Notes: generated by a model from the letters alone, not told the origin. Shown: positions 6,782 to 14,506, counted from the stretch's first letter. The stretch: DNA of 16,488 nt from Hyphomicrobiales bacterium (GCA_003164375.1 PLTE01000349.1:1-16488); one strand, 5' to 3'. Numbers and translations are program-made.

Positions 6782-6797
6782 TTAACCTGCATTTAAC
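6782..6797 (+). promoter_or_regulatory. CtrA-type binding box (TTAA-N7-TTAAC)
   Basis: TTAA at 6782-6785 and TTAAC at 6793-6797 are separated by exactly seven bases, matching the full binding site of the alphaproteobacterial cell-cycle regulator CtrA. Eight fixed A/T positions in GC-rich DNA make a chance match in this window unlikely. It lies about 150 bases upstream of the DUF2778 gene in an otherwise featureless 281-base gap, which also holds a six-base-pair hairpin at 6885-6900. No promoter hexamers are convincing. Confidence 0.55.
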
Positions 6798-6947
6798 TAA
6801 AACCGCCTCAATTATTCCTCAGGGATGTTTCAAGCGATCTACGGTCGATCGGGGTGCGGTCTTACTCGCTTCGCCGCTGCAATGGGCCACTGACGTGGCC
6901 TTCGGACGCTGCCTGGCGGAGCGGTATCAATTCTGGACGCGAGGGGA

Positions 6948-7955
6948 ATGACGTTCGGCACCGAGTGGCGTTATGATGCCGGAAACTACGATCATGGACG
7001 TTCACGCAATTCGCGGCCGCAACGGGTTGTGGCGGGCGCGGGTCTCGCGTGCGTCGCGCTGCTATGCGCCTGGACCATTTGCAGCAATCTCGCCGGAACC
7101 GCGACTTCTCAGATCGATCTTGCCGGCACGCGTGGCGACAAGCTCGTCGTCGTCAAGCCGAAGGCGCCGGCCCCTGCGAACAACCGCGTGGCCCTGTTCG
7201 ATACGCGTCTGTTCGATGCGCACTATTCCTTAGGGCTTTCGCCCCGGACGTTTGCGCAGAGCGCGCCACCAGCAACGGCAGTAGCATCGGCGTCGAGCCA
7301 ATCCACCAGCCCGCAAACACAGCAAATGACGTCGACGTCGCCGCGAGGCGATCAAGTCGCGCAGAGCGTAGCGCCCCCGCTGCAGCTTCGATTGCCGCGG
7401 ATGGCGGCGCTCAGCGCCGCCGCGCATGAAGTTCGGGCTGCTGCAAACAAGCCAGCCGACACGCCGTCATTGTTCGAGAGGCTTTTCGGCAGGCCTTCGC
7501 CACTGACGCTCGCCTATGCCGCGCCGGAAGACGGCGCTTTGGGCGATGGGGCAAGCATCGCATCGGGCCGTTACGATCGGTGGACCGCCGTTTACGATAT
7601 CTCCGCGCATCGGGTCTACATGCCGGATGGCACCGCGCTCGAAGCGCATTCGGGTTACGGCAGCATGCTCGACGATCCTCGCCACGCCGACGCAAGAGAT
7701 CGCGGCGTTACCCCGCCCGATGTCTATGACCTCGAACCGCGGGAAGCGCTTTTCCACGGCGTGCAGGCGCTGCGCCTGATCCCCGTCGACGAGACAAAAG
7801 TCTTTGGCCGCAGCGGTCTCCTCGCCCACAGCTACATGCTCGGTCCGAACGGCGATTCGAATGGCTGCGTGTCTTTCAAGGATTATGATGCATTCCTTCG
7901 GGCCTATATGAATCATCAGATCAAGCGCCTGGTCGTTGTGGCGCGCTTGGACTGA
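6948..7955 (+). CDS. Membrane-anchored DUF2778 (Tlde1-like) protein
   Basis: A 335-residue protein. Residues about 27-47 form one hydrophobic segment (VVAGAGLACVALLCAWTIC) after a basic N-terminus, so it is a signal anchor with the bulk in the periplasm. Residues 60-190 are a low-complexity Ala/Pro/Ser/Gln linker. Residues about 211-335 form the DUF2778 domain: RWTAVYDISAHRVYMPDG, EAHSGYGSMLDDP and the putative active site H294 with S304-N-G-C307. This His plus S-x-G-Cys arrangement is shared with L,D-transpeptidase-fold enzymes and the Tlde1 peptidoglycan-targeting effectors, so a cell-wall carboxypeptidase, transpeptidase or amidase-type role is inferred. GAGGGG stands only one base before ATG 6948, unusually close; no better in-frame start retains the anchor. 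The upstream CtrA-type box hints at cell-cycle control. No immunity gene or secretion cluster is adjacent, which argues for a housekeeping role rather than a toxin. Confidence 0.83.
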   Translation: MTFGTEWRYDAGNYDHGRSRNSRPQRVVAGAGLACVALLCAWTICSNLAGTATSQIDLAGTRGDKLVVVKPKAPAPANNRVALFDTRLFDAHYSLGLSPRTFAQSAPPATAVASASSQSTSPQTQQMTSTSPRGDQVAQSVAPPLQLRLPRMAALSAAAHEVRAAANKPADTPSLFERLFGRPSPLTLAYAAPEDGALGDGASIASGRYDRWTAVYDISAHRVYMPDGTALEAHSGYGSMLDDPRHADARDRGVTPPDVYDLEPREALFHGVQALRLIPVDETKVFGRSGLLAHSYMLGPNGDSNGCVSFKDYDAFLRAYMNHQIKRLVVVARLD

Positions 7956-8004
7956 TTGCCGGCATGTCCGAATTGACAGGACCCGCCGTGACAGCGCAAA
8001 ACGA

Positions 8005-8021
8005 CCCGCTCCGACAGCGGG
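8005..8021 (+). other. Short hairpin in the ubiD leader
   Basis: CCCGCT and AGCGGG form a six-base-pair perfect stem around a five-base loop, ending nine bases before the ATG at 8030. The 3' arm overlaps the only purine-rich stretch (GCGGGACAAG) that could act as the ribosome site, so it might lower translation initiation. It is short enough to arise by chance in GC-rich DNA. Confidence 0.25.
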
Positions 8022-8029
8022 ACAAGTGA

Positions 8030-9556
8030 ATGAGTAGCGAACGAAAGCCGGCTGCGTTCGGCGACCTGCGCGGCTGGTTGAAAGCGCTCGATTCGGCGGG
8101 CGAGCTGCGGCGCATCGATGCCGAGGTCGATTGGAATATCGAGCTCGGCACTATCGCGCGGCTGGCGCAAGGCGCGGCCGACGGCCCGGCGCTGCTGTTC
8201 AATAATATCCGGGACTATGGCGCCAACAGCCGTTGCCGGCAGGTGTTCACCGGGGGCTTGGCCAGTTATCGCCGTCTCGCACTGTTGCTCGGCCTGCCGC
8301 CCGACACCCACCCGCGCGAATTGGTCAAGCTCGGCCGCACCGTGCTCTCGACCGGCATTCCGCCCAAGATCGTCAAGACCGGTCCGGTCAAGGAAAATAT
8401 CGTCAAAGGCGACGAGGTCGATCTTTATGAGTTCCCGGTGCCGCAATGGAATCGCATCGACGGCGGTCGCTACATTCTCACTTATGGCGGCGTGGTTACC
8501 AAGGATCCCGACACCGGCGTGATGAATGTCGGCGTCTATCGCGGCATGGTGGCGAGCAAGAATCAGATTCCGATCCTGATGTGGCGCGCCCAGCATGTCG
8601 GCCATCACGTCACCGCGTGGCAGCAGAAAGGCCACAAGGAAATGCCGATTGCGGTCGCGATCGGCTGGGAGCCGTCGCTCGATTTTGTCGGCGGTTCGCC
8701 GGTCCCCAAAGGCGTCTGCGAATATGACGTGGTCGGCGCCATCCGCGGTGCGCCGGTCGATCTGGTCAAATGCGAAACCGTCGACCTGCACGTGCCCGCG
8801 AGCGCCGAGATCGTCATCGAAGGCTATCTCGGCATCGATCCCGAGAGCTACACGATGGAAGGCCCGTTCGCCGAGTTCACCGGCTATGTTGCCGGCGACC
8901 GCTCGCCCAAGCCGACCATCAACGTCACCTGCATCACGCATCGCACCGATCCGATTCTGCGCGGCACCATCGAAGGATCGATGCCCGGCAGTTTTTCCGA
9001 GAACGGCGTGTGCTCGTCGATCATGCGTGCCGCGACTGCGTGGAATGTGCTGGACCGCGCCGGCGTGCCCGGCGTGACCGATGTGTGGTGTCCGCCAGTG
9101 CAGGCCGGCGTCAATACGCTCGTGCAGATCAAGCAGAGCTATCGCGGCCAGGCCAAGCAGGTCGCAAATGCGCTGTGGGGCAGTTCGGCTGCGCATGTGC
9201 GCTATAAGCACGTGACCGTGGTCGACGACGACATCGACATTCACGATTACGCTGCGGTCGATTGGGCCATTGCCTATCGCGTCAATGCCGGCGAGGATGA
9301 CATCGTCATCATGCCGGGGACGTTCGGCGCCGGGCTCGATCCGTCAACGCGCCGCCGCGACCGCAATGTCACGCAATTCGGCACCGGCAAGTGGAACCGG
9401 GTGTTGATCGACGCCACCATCAATCTCGATTACGACCCCGACCCCGATCTCGGCGGCGCGCGCTTTCCGCCGACGGTGTGGCCGGCAAAAGACGACCTCG
9501 ATGCCGTCAAAGCGCGTTGGAGCGAACTCGGCCTCGACAAACCGAAACGTGGGTAA
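8030..9556 (+). CDS. UbiD family (prenylated-FMN-dependent) decarboxylase
   Basis: A 508-residue protein of normal length for the UbiD/Fdc family, which reversibly decarboxylates aromatic or alpha,beta-unsaturated acids using prenylated FMN. Visible landmarks are the N-terminal FGDLRGWLKALDSAGELRRI, the cofactor/metal region DTGVMNVGVYRGM (N166, R171), and the catalytic EGPFAEFTGY with E277 and E282. R171/E277/E282 correspond closely to R173/E277/E282 of fungal ferulic acid decarboxylase Fdc1, so the enzyme should be active. The cofactor must come from a UbiX prenyltransferase, which is not in this window. The ribosome site before ATG 8030 is weak. The gene is 74 bases after the DUF2778 gene and four bases before the dehalogenase-like gene, so translation of the two is probably coupled. 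Use in ubiquinone synthesis is possible, but the pairing with a hydrolase favours a catabolic role on an unidentified acid. Confidence 0.94.
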   Translation: MSSERKPAAFGDLRGWLKALDSAGELRRIDAEVDWNIELGTIARLAQGAADGPALLFNNIRDYGANSRCRQVFTGGLASYRRLALLLGLPPDTHPRELVKLGRTVLSTGIPPKIVKTGPVKENIVKGDEVDLYEFPVPQWNRIDGGRYILTYGGVVTKDPDTGVMNVGVYRGMVASKNQIPILMWRAQHVGHHVTAWQQKGHKEMPIAVAIGWEPSLDFVGGSPVPKGVCEYDVVGAIRGAPVDLVKCETVDLHVPASAEIVIEGYLGIDPESYTMEGPFAEFTGYVAGDRSPKPTINVTCITHRTDPILRGTIEGSMPGSFSENGVCSSIMRAATAWNVLDRAGVPGVTDVWCPPVQAGVNTLVQIKQSYRGQAKQVANALWGSSAAHVRYKHVTVVDDDIDIHDYAAVDWAIAYRVNAGEDDIVIMPGTFGAGLDPSTRRRDRNVTQFGTGKWNRVLIDATINLDYDPDPDLGGARFPPTVWPAKDDLDAVKARWSELGLDKPKRG

Positions 9557-9560
9557 GCGC

Positions 9561-10460
9561 ATGTTCGAAAATTTCACCCGGACCGAAATCAAAACCTCCG
9601 GCGCGCGCATCGTGACCGTGTATGGCGGCAAGGGACCGCCGCTGCTGTTGATGCACGGCAATCCGTTCAGCCATCTGAACTGGCACAGGATCGCGCCGCG
9701 GCTCGCGCAAGAATTCACCGTGGTCGCCACCGATCTGCGCGGTTATGGCGATTCCGAAAAGCCGCCCGGCGGCGACGATCACTCCGGCTATTCGTTCCGC
9801 GCCATGGCGCAGGATCAGATCGAGGTCATGGCGGCGCTCGGCCACAATCGCTTCTATGCCGCCGGCCACGACCGCGGCGCGCGCGTACTTCACCGCATGT
9901 GCCTCGATCATGAGCAAGCGGTTGCTCGCGCGGCCATCCTCGACATCATTCCGCAGCATCATCTCTTCAATAATGTGACCAAATCCTGGGCCACGTTTTC
10001 GTGGCACTGGTTCTTCATGATCCAGCCCTACGATTTCCCCGAACATCTGATGAGCGCCGATCCGGATTTCTTCATTTCGAAGAAGCTCGCCAAGACCAAG
10101 CAAGGTTTAAGCTTCTTCGATCCGCGGGCGTTGGAAGAATATAAACGCTACATGCGTAATCCGGCGACCGTGCACGCCATGTGCGAGGATTACCGCGCCA
10201 CTGCCGGCATCGATCTCGACATGGACACATTAGATTTCGACGCGGGACGCAAGATCACATGTCCGGCGCTGATCCTTTGGGGCGCGACCGGCAGCGTCGG
10301 CCGCAATCGCAAGCCGGATCCTGGTGAGATCTGGCAGCGTTATGCCGCCGACATCCGCGGCGCGAGGTCGGTGTCGTCCGGCCACTACCTTATGGACGAA
10401 GCGCCGGAGGAGACTTGTCGGGAACTGCGGGAATTTTTCGTAGGTGGGGAACTCGCCTAA
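9561..10460 (+). CDS. Haloacetate (fluoroacetate) dehalogenase-like alpha/beta hydrolase
   Basis: A 299-residue alpha/beta hydrolase starting at ATG 9561; the frame is open upstream to 9501 but that part overlaps ubiD. It has the oxyanion motif HGNP (residues 32-35) and the nucleophile elbow GHDRGAR with Asp104, not Ser. Every residue of the fluoroacetate dehalogenase active site has a counterpart: D104 nucleophile, R105 and R108 for the carboxylate, D128 acid, H149 and W150 plus Y211 in the halide pocket (SWHWFFMIQP, DYRA), and H275 base. Established chemistry is hydrolysis of 2-haloacetates to glycolate. Some annotated relatives act on other small substrates, so the true substrate is not certain. 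It probably forms a two-gene operon with ubiD, and a palindrome directly after its stop may end the transcript. It is cytoplasmic, with no signal peptide. Confidence 0.92.
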   Translation: MFENFTRTEIKTSGARIVTVYGGKGPPLLLMHGNPFSHLNWHRIAPRLAQEFTVVATDLRGYGDSEKPPGGDDHSGYSFRAMAQDQIEVMAALGHNRFYAAGHDRGARVLHRMCLDHEQAVARAAILDIIPQHHLFNNVTKSWATFSWHWFFMIQPYDFPEHLMSADPDFFISKKLAKTKQGLSFFDPRALEEYKRYMRNPATVHAMCEDYRATAGIDLDMDTLDFDAGRKITCPALILWGATGSVGRNRKPDPGEIWQRYAADIRGARSVSSGHYLMDEAPEETCRELREFFVGGELA

Positions 10461-10465
10461 ATCAT

Positions 10466-10503
10466 CATTCCGGGCTCGCGGGCTACGCCCGCGTCCCGGA
10501 ATG
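10466..10503. repeat. REP-like palindrome, possible bidirectional terminator
   Basis: CATTCCGGG at 10466 pairs with CCCGGAATG ending at 10503, and CGCGGGC pairs with GCCCGCG around a three-base TAC loop (10484-10486), with a small asymmetric bulge between the two stems. The palindrome fills the gap between the stop codons of two convergent genes (10460 and 10511). CATTCCGGG-type palindromes are common intergenic elements in Bradyrhizobium relatives. There is no T tract, so termination would rest on structure alone. Confidence 0.7.
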
Positions 10504-10510
10504 CCGCGTC

Positions 10511-11554
10511 TCAGCTCGCCGCCGGCGTCGGTTCGGTCAGGAAGTTCTTCATCGCGTACCAAGCGAGCGCGCGATTTTTGCTAAAACCCTGGCTGTGCGC
10601 GGTATTCGGCAGGATCACGTATTGACGGTCGCCGTTCGGCAATTGGCGGAAAAAATCGAGCAGATCGACATCGGTCGAATTGCCGTCCCATTCGCCGCGC
10701 GTCATCAAGACCGGCGACTTCACTTTGGTCGGATCGACCAGCGGCAGGTTGGCCGCCATGTCGACATAGGTTCCGGCCGGGATCGTGTCGCCGAACTGCA
10801 TTTCCTTGGCGACCAGCGCCTCCACCATCGCCGGATCGTAGATGGTCGGATGTCCGTCGCGGCTGAAGATCGAGCGGATCGCGGCGGCGTCGCGCTTACG
10901 CCGCGGCGCGGCGCGCAGCGTGTCGAGGTTATCGCGCCGTCGTGCGATCTCGGCCGCGCCTTCGCCCTTATAGGTGAAAGCCGCGAGGATGAGGCGATCC
11001 ACCCGTTCGGGCTCGCTCTGGGCGAATGCGCCGGCGCGAATGGCGCCCGAGGATTCGCCGAAGATGTGAAACTTGCTGCGGCCGGTCTCGCGCTGCAATA
11101 CGGCCATCGCCGCCTTGAGGTCCGCGACGCCGCTGGCGATGTCGGAATTACCCGACGTCACCGTCGAGCGGCCATAGCCCTCATGGTCCATGGTCCATAC
11201 ATCGAAGCCGTGGCGGGCGAACACGTCCATCAGCGAGTATTCGCCGCCGCCCGGAACGGCAAGGTCGTAGGTGGAAAGCCCCGACAGCGAGGAACCATGC
11301 ACCAGGAACAATACGGGGAGCGGCGTAGCGCCGGCCGTAGGCTCTCCGATCCGCTTGCGGAACATGTAAAGCTTCACGTCGCCCTTCTGGGCCCAATAGT
11401 CGTGGCTCCAGATCGCGGTCGGCGCTGTTGCCGCAGCGGCCGGCTCGGCCTGCGCGGGGCCAAACCCCGATACCAAGCCTGCACCCAATCCGGTCCCAAG
11501 GCCGAGGCCGGCGCTTTTGATCAGGGTGCGTCGTGCGATGCCATGCTCTTTCAT
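10511..11554 (-). CDS. Tat-exported alpha/beta hydrolase
   Basis: A 347-residue secreted hydrolase. The N-terminus carries a twin-arginine signal: R8-R9 in ARRTLIKSAG, then a glycine-rich hydrophobic stretch ending near PAQA-EPA at residue 36-37, so it should fold in the cytoplasm and be exported to the periplasm. The mature part is an alpha/beta hydrolase: oxyanion loop LVHGSSLSG, MDHEGYGRS, nucleophile elbow FGESSG with S168, acid D290 (GEWDGN) and H320 (NTAHSQ). The triad is complete. The ribosome site GAGAGG precedes ATG 11554 at good spacing. Esterase, lipase or epoxide-type activity cannot be told apart from the sequence. It converges on the dehalogenase-like gene and is divergent from the YbhN-like gene; whether it feeds the same pathway as ubiD is speculative. 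Confidence 0.9.
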   Translation of the reverse strand: MKEHGIARRTLIKSAGLGLGTGLGAGLVSGFGPAQAEPAAAATAPTAIWSHDYWAQKGDVKLYMFRKRIGEPTAGATPLPVLFLVHGSSLSGLSTYDLAVPGGGEYSLMDVFARHGFDVWTMDHEGYGRSTVTSGNSDIASGVADLKAAMAVLQRETGRSKFHIFGESSGAIRAGAFAQSEPERVDRLILAAFTYKGEGAAEIARRRDNLDTLRAAPRRKRDAAAIRSIFSRDGHPTIYDPAMVEALVAKEMQFGDTIPAGTYVDMAANLPLVDPTKVKSPVLMTRGEWDGNSTDVDLLDFFRQLPNGDRQYVILPNTAHSQGFSKNRALAWYAMKNFLTEPTPAAS

Positions 11555-11867
11555 TGTGTCCTCTCAATGCGTTCGACGAAGTGTTCTAGGCGACGTTCCT
11601 TGACGTTTCCCTCGGCGGCACCGTCCCGGCGACGTGAGGATAGCAGCCCGTGCGATCGTCTGGCAGATGGGGTGTGGCCAAACACCGCGCAGTGGGTCAG
11701 GGCCAGTGGAAAGCCCTTGTCGCACTCGCCCCGGCGCGCTGCATCTGCTACTGGGGGCCAGAAAATATACATTGCCAATGCGCTAGATGTGAAGTTTCTC
11801 GGCGAGTGTACCGTTTGATTGTAGGGCCTTCAGATCCACCGCACGAGGTGGCGGAACGAGACTGTCG
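11555..11867. other. Divergent intergenic region, no gene seen
   Basis: These 313 bases separate the Tat hydrolase (minus) from the YbhN-like gene (plus) and must hold promoters for both, but I find no convincing -35/-10 pair on either strand. An AT-rich patch (AAAATATACATTGCC, about 11761-11775) is the likeliest promoter zone for the plus strand. A five-base-pair stem CCACC/GGTGG lies at 11836-11851 just before the plus-strand start. The frames that cross the region have no protein-like composition. Confidence 0.5.
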
Positions 11868-12956
11868 ATGGATGCGCAAGCAGCCGGTCCGGAGCGCGGT
11901 ATGTTGACGCGACTGCGCGGGACCGGGCTCTACTTTATTCGCAAGGTCGGTTTCAGCCGGATCGGTCTTGTACTCAGCCTGATCATGATCGTGGTCGCCG
12001 TGGTGGTGCTTTATCACATCCTTCGCGACATCGACCCCGACGAATTGATCGATGCACTCGAGGCAACCGACTGGCGCACGCTGATCATTGCCGGCTTGTT
12101 CGTCGCGGCGGGCTATCTGACGCTGACCTTTTACGATCTGTTCGCGCTGCGGGCGATCGGCCGCCTCGAGGTGCCGTATCGCGTCGCGGCGCTGGCCGGT
12201 TTCACCAGCTATGCGGTGGGGCACAATGTCGGCGCCAGCGTGTTCTCCGGCGGAGCGGTGCGCTACCGCATCTATTCCAGCTGGGGCCTGAGCGTCATCG
12301 AAGTCACCAAAATCTGTTTCGTCGCCGGGCTGACGTTCTGGCTTGGTAACGCCACCGTGCTCGGCTTAGGTATTCTCGATGCGCCGCAAGCCGCTCGCGC
12401 GCTCGATCAATTGCCGCTGTGGTCGAACCGCGCATTGGCGCTGGTGATACTTGCCATGCTCGGCGGCTATGTCGCTTGGGTCTGGGTCAAGCCGCGCGTG
12501 ATCGGCCGCGATGGCTGGCAGGTCACGCTGCCCGGCGGCTCGCTGACGCTCTTGCAGATCGCGATCGGCATCGTCGATCTCGGCTGCTGCGCCGCCGCCA
12601 TGTACATGCTGGTGCCGGACGAGCCCAATCTCGGCTTTGTTACCGTGGCGGTGATCTTTGTTGCCGCGACGCTGCTCGGTTTTGCCAGCCACGCCCCCGG
12701 CGGTCTCGGTGTGTTCGATGCCGCCATGATGGTGGCGCTGTGGCAGTTCGACAAGGAAGACCTGTTGGCCGGACTGCTGCTGTTCCGATTGCTCTATTAC
12801 ATTATCCCATTCGCGCTCTCGCTCGGGGTGCTGGGCATTCGCGAAGCCTTGCTCAGCCGCGCTGCGCGCCGCATATCTCATCGGCGAGGGTCTCACGCAC
12901 ATGCGCCGCAGCATCGGACGACCGGCCGGGTCAGGCCAAAATCCGACCCATCATAA
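11868..12956 (+). CDS. YbhN/UPF0104 family membrane protein (lysylphosphatidylglycerol synthase TM domain)
   Basis: An integral membrane protein of 362 residues, or 351 if it starts at ATG 11901, which has GGAG six bases upstream and places the start just before the first membrane segment; I give the longer form but the second start is at least as likely. About eight hydrophobic segments are visible. Family signatures are GHNVGASVFSGGAVRYRIY and HAPGGLGVFDAAMM, shared with the membrane half (flippase-like part) of MprF. There is no catalytic aminoacyl-transferase domain, so it does not itself make lysyl-phosphatidylglycerol; lipid transport or flipping is a plausible role. The last 30 residues are rich in Arg and His (RRISHRRGSHAHAPQH), probably a cytoplasmic tail. 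It lies 33 bases before phoR on the same strand and could share its transcript, though the functional link is unknown. Confidence 0.86.
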   Translation: MDAQAAGPERGMLTRLRGTGLYFIRKVGFSRIGLVLSLIMIVVAVVVLYHILRDIDPDELIDALEATDWRTLIIAGLFVAAGYLTLTFYDLFALRAIGRLEVPYRVAALAGFTSYAVGHNVGASVFSGGAVRYRIYSSWGLSVIEVTKICFVAGLTFWLGNATVLGLGILDAPQAARALDQLPLWSNRALALVILAMLGGYVAWVWVKPRVIGRDGWQVTLPGGSLTLLQIAIGIVDLGCCAAAMYMLVPDEPNLGFVTVAVIFVAATLLGFASHAPGGLGVFDAAMMVALWQFDKEDLLAGLLLFRLLYYIIPFALSLGVLGIREALLSRAARRISHRRGSHAHAPQHRTTGRVRPKSDPS

Positions 12957-12989
12957 TCCGCCGGGGACTGCGCGGGCACGGGGGCTGTT

Positions 12990-14273
12990 ATGAGCTTGGC
13001 TGGAGATCGGGCAGGCGTCGCCGCGCAGCGCTGGCGCGGGGGGCGGCTCGTGATCGTCGCGGCGGCGGCGGTTTTTGCGGCGTTTACGATCGTCGGCGCT
13101 CTGCCGGCCGCCTACGCGGTCGCTGGCTTTGTCATCGTGGCGGCTGCCGCCATACTTACTGTGCGCTCCGGCCAGGAACAGGATCGCCAAGTGGAGCCGA
13201 TTACAATTTCCGGGCGCGGTGACGATCTGCTCCGCGCCCTCGTCGCCGGCCTGCCGGATCCCGTGGTCGCGCTCGACCGCGACGGCCGGGTGCTGGCGCT
13301 CAACGAGCGCGCCCGCGCGCTCGCGCCGGCGCTGCGGCAAGGTGAGCCGGTGGCTTTCGCGCTGCGGATGCCCGAATTGATCGAAGCGATCGGCCGCGCG
13401 GCGGCGGAGGGCGAAGAGCAGCGTGTCGTTTATTTCGAGCGCGTGCCGCTCGACCGCTGGTTCGAGACCATCGTCATGCCGGTCAAGCGCGAGCCGAGCG
13501 CAACGCAGCCCGATCTCGTGCTGATGACCTTTCACGACCTCACGCCGCTGCGCCGGGTCGAGGAAATGCGCGCCGACTTCGTCGCCAACGCCAGCCACGA
13601 GCTGCGCACGCCGCTCGCCGCTTTGCTCGGTTTCATCGAGACCCTGCAGGGTTCCGCTCGCGAGGACGCCAAGGCGCGGGCGCGCTTTCTCACCATCATG
13701 CAGGAGCAGGCGCGGCGCATGGCGCGCCTGATCGACGATCTGTTGTCGCTGTCGCGCATCGAGCTTAATGCCCACCGCCGGCCGGACACGGCGGTCGATC
13801 TCGTCCCGATCGTCCGGCAAGTGGTCGATGGTCTTGAAACGCTGGCGCGCGACCGCGGCGTAACCGTCAATATCGAAGCGGCGAACGCGCTGACCGTGCT
13901 CGGCGATCACGACGAGCTTCTTCGCATCTTCGAGAACTTGATCGAGAACGCGCTCAAATACGGCGCCGCCGGCAAGCGCGTCGATATCACGCTGAAGCTC
14001 GCGATGTCCGCTGACGCCCAGCCCGAGGCGCAAGTCAGCGTGCGCGATTATGGCCCCGGCATTGCGCCTGAACATCTGCCGCGGCTGACCGAGCGCTTCT
14101 ATCGCGTTGACGTGACTGAAAGTCGCGCGCAGGGCGGGACGGGACTCGGCTTGGCGCTGGTCAAGCACATCCTCAACCGCCACCGCGGCCGGCTGACGAT
14201 CGACAGCGCGCCTGGCGCGGGGGCCACGTTTACCATCCACTTGCCCACCGCGGTTCCTGCAATTCCGCGATAA
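12990..14273 (+). CDS. phoR: Phosphate regulon sensor histidine kinase PhoR
   Basis: A 427-residue membrane histidine kinase. Two closely spaced hydrophobic segments (about residues 19-35 and 40-57) leave almost no periplasmic loop, as in PhoR proteins, which sense through the Pst/PhoU complex rather than by binding phosphate outside. A PAS-like domain spans about 75-185 (LLRALVAGLPDPVVALDRDG). The H box is ASHELRTPLA with H203 as phosphorylation site; the N box is ENLIENALKYG (N316, N320), G1 is DYGPGI (353-358), the F box is RFYRVD and G2 is GGTGLGLAL (382-390). All catalytic motifs are intact. It should phosphorylate PhoB, not in this window. The assignment to PhoR rests on this architecture together with the Pho box and pstS-pstC directly downstream. 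The ribosome site before ATG 12990 is weak. Confidence 0.93.
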   Translation: MSLAGDRAGVAAQRWRGGRLVIVAAAAVFAAFTIVGALPAAYAVAGFVIVAAAAILTVRSGQEQDRQVEPITISGRGDDLLRALVAGLPDPVVALDRDGRVLALNERARALAPALRQGEPVAFALRMPELIEAIGRAAAEGEEQRVVYFERVPLDRWFETIVMPVKREPSATQPDLVLMTFHDLTPLRRVEEMRADFVANASHELRTPLAALLGFIETLQGSAREDAKARARFLTIMQEQARRMARLIDDLLSLSRIELNAHRRPDTAVDLVPIVRQVVDGLETLARDRGVTVNIEAANALTVLGDHDELLRIFENLIENALKYGAAGKRVDITLKLAMSADAQPEAQVSVRDYGPGIAPEHLPRLTERFYRVDVTESRAQGGTGLGLALVKHILNRHRGRLTIDSAPGAGATFTIHLPTAVPAIPR

Positions 14274-14298
14274 ATTGTCGCTGCTTCAATACCTTGCG

Positions 14299-14316
14299 TT
14301 GTCATCTAACTGTCAT
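14299..14316 (+). promoter_or_regulatory. Pho box (PhoB binding site) of the pst operon
   Basis: TTGTCAT (14299-14305), a four-base spacer CTAA and CTGTCAT (14310-14316) form two direct repeats at the 11-base period of the PhoB consensus, with a single mismatch in the first base. A weak -10-like CATAGA follows at 14325-14330, as expected where PhoB replaces the -35 contact. The implied leader of about 170 bases before the pstS start contains no other feature that I can identify. Confidence 0.87.
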
Positions 14317-14494
14317 GCAGGCCTCATAGAACGGTTGCGTGCCGAACCTAACGATGTCGCCGCTGCGGGTCAGCCTCGACACGCGTCTCCCATTGCAGCG
14401 CGTTTCTGACAGACGGTGAACTGAGCGATGGCGTCCCAACGCGGACGTTAAATCGGCGTGGGTCAGCGATCCGCGTCGCCCGAACTCAAGTAAC

Positions 14495-14499
14495 AGGAG
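14495..14499 (+). promoter_or_regulatory. Ribosome binding site of pstS
   Basis: AGGAG seven bases before the GTG at 14507. It supports this non-ATG start, which is followed directly by a basic signal-peptide N-terminus. Confidence 0.8.
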
Positions 14500-14506
14500 C
14501 GATCAA

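Noticed and set aside
6885..6900. GGCCAC/GTGGCC hairpin in the DUF2778 leader as a regulatory RNA
   Set aside because: A six-base-pair stem is common by chance in GC-rich DNA and no supporting context is visible.
6948..7955. Type VI effector toxin system
   Set aside because: The domain resembles Tlde1, but there is no immunity gene, VgrG, PAAR or Hcp nearby and the protein has its own membrane anchor.
7973..7978. Perfect TTGACA upstream of ubiD as a -35 element
   Set aside because: No -10-like hexamer occurs at 16-18 bases downstream (the sequence there is GCGCAAAACG), so I do not call a promoter.
12951..14240. Long open frame of 429 codons on the minus strand opposite phoR
   Set aside because: It is rich in Arg, His, Gln and Asp with no motif, as expected for the antisense of a GC-rich gene. 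The same applies to 3545-4726 and 7916-9244 on the minus strand and 10415-11818 on the plus strand.
14406..14412. CTGACAG as a second, reversed Pho half-site
   Set aside because: A single seven-base half-site without a partner at the 11-base period; not enough to call.
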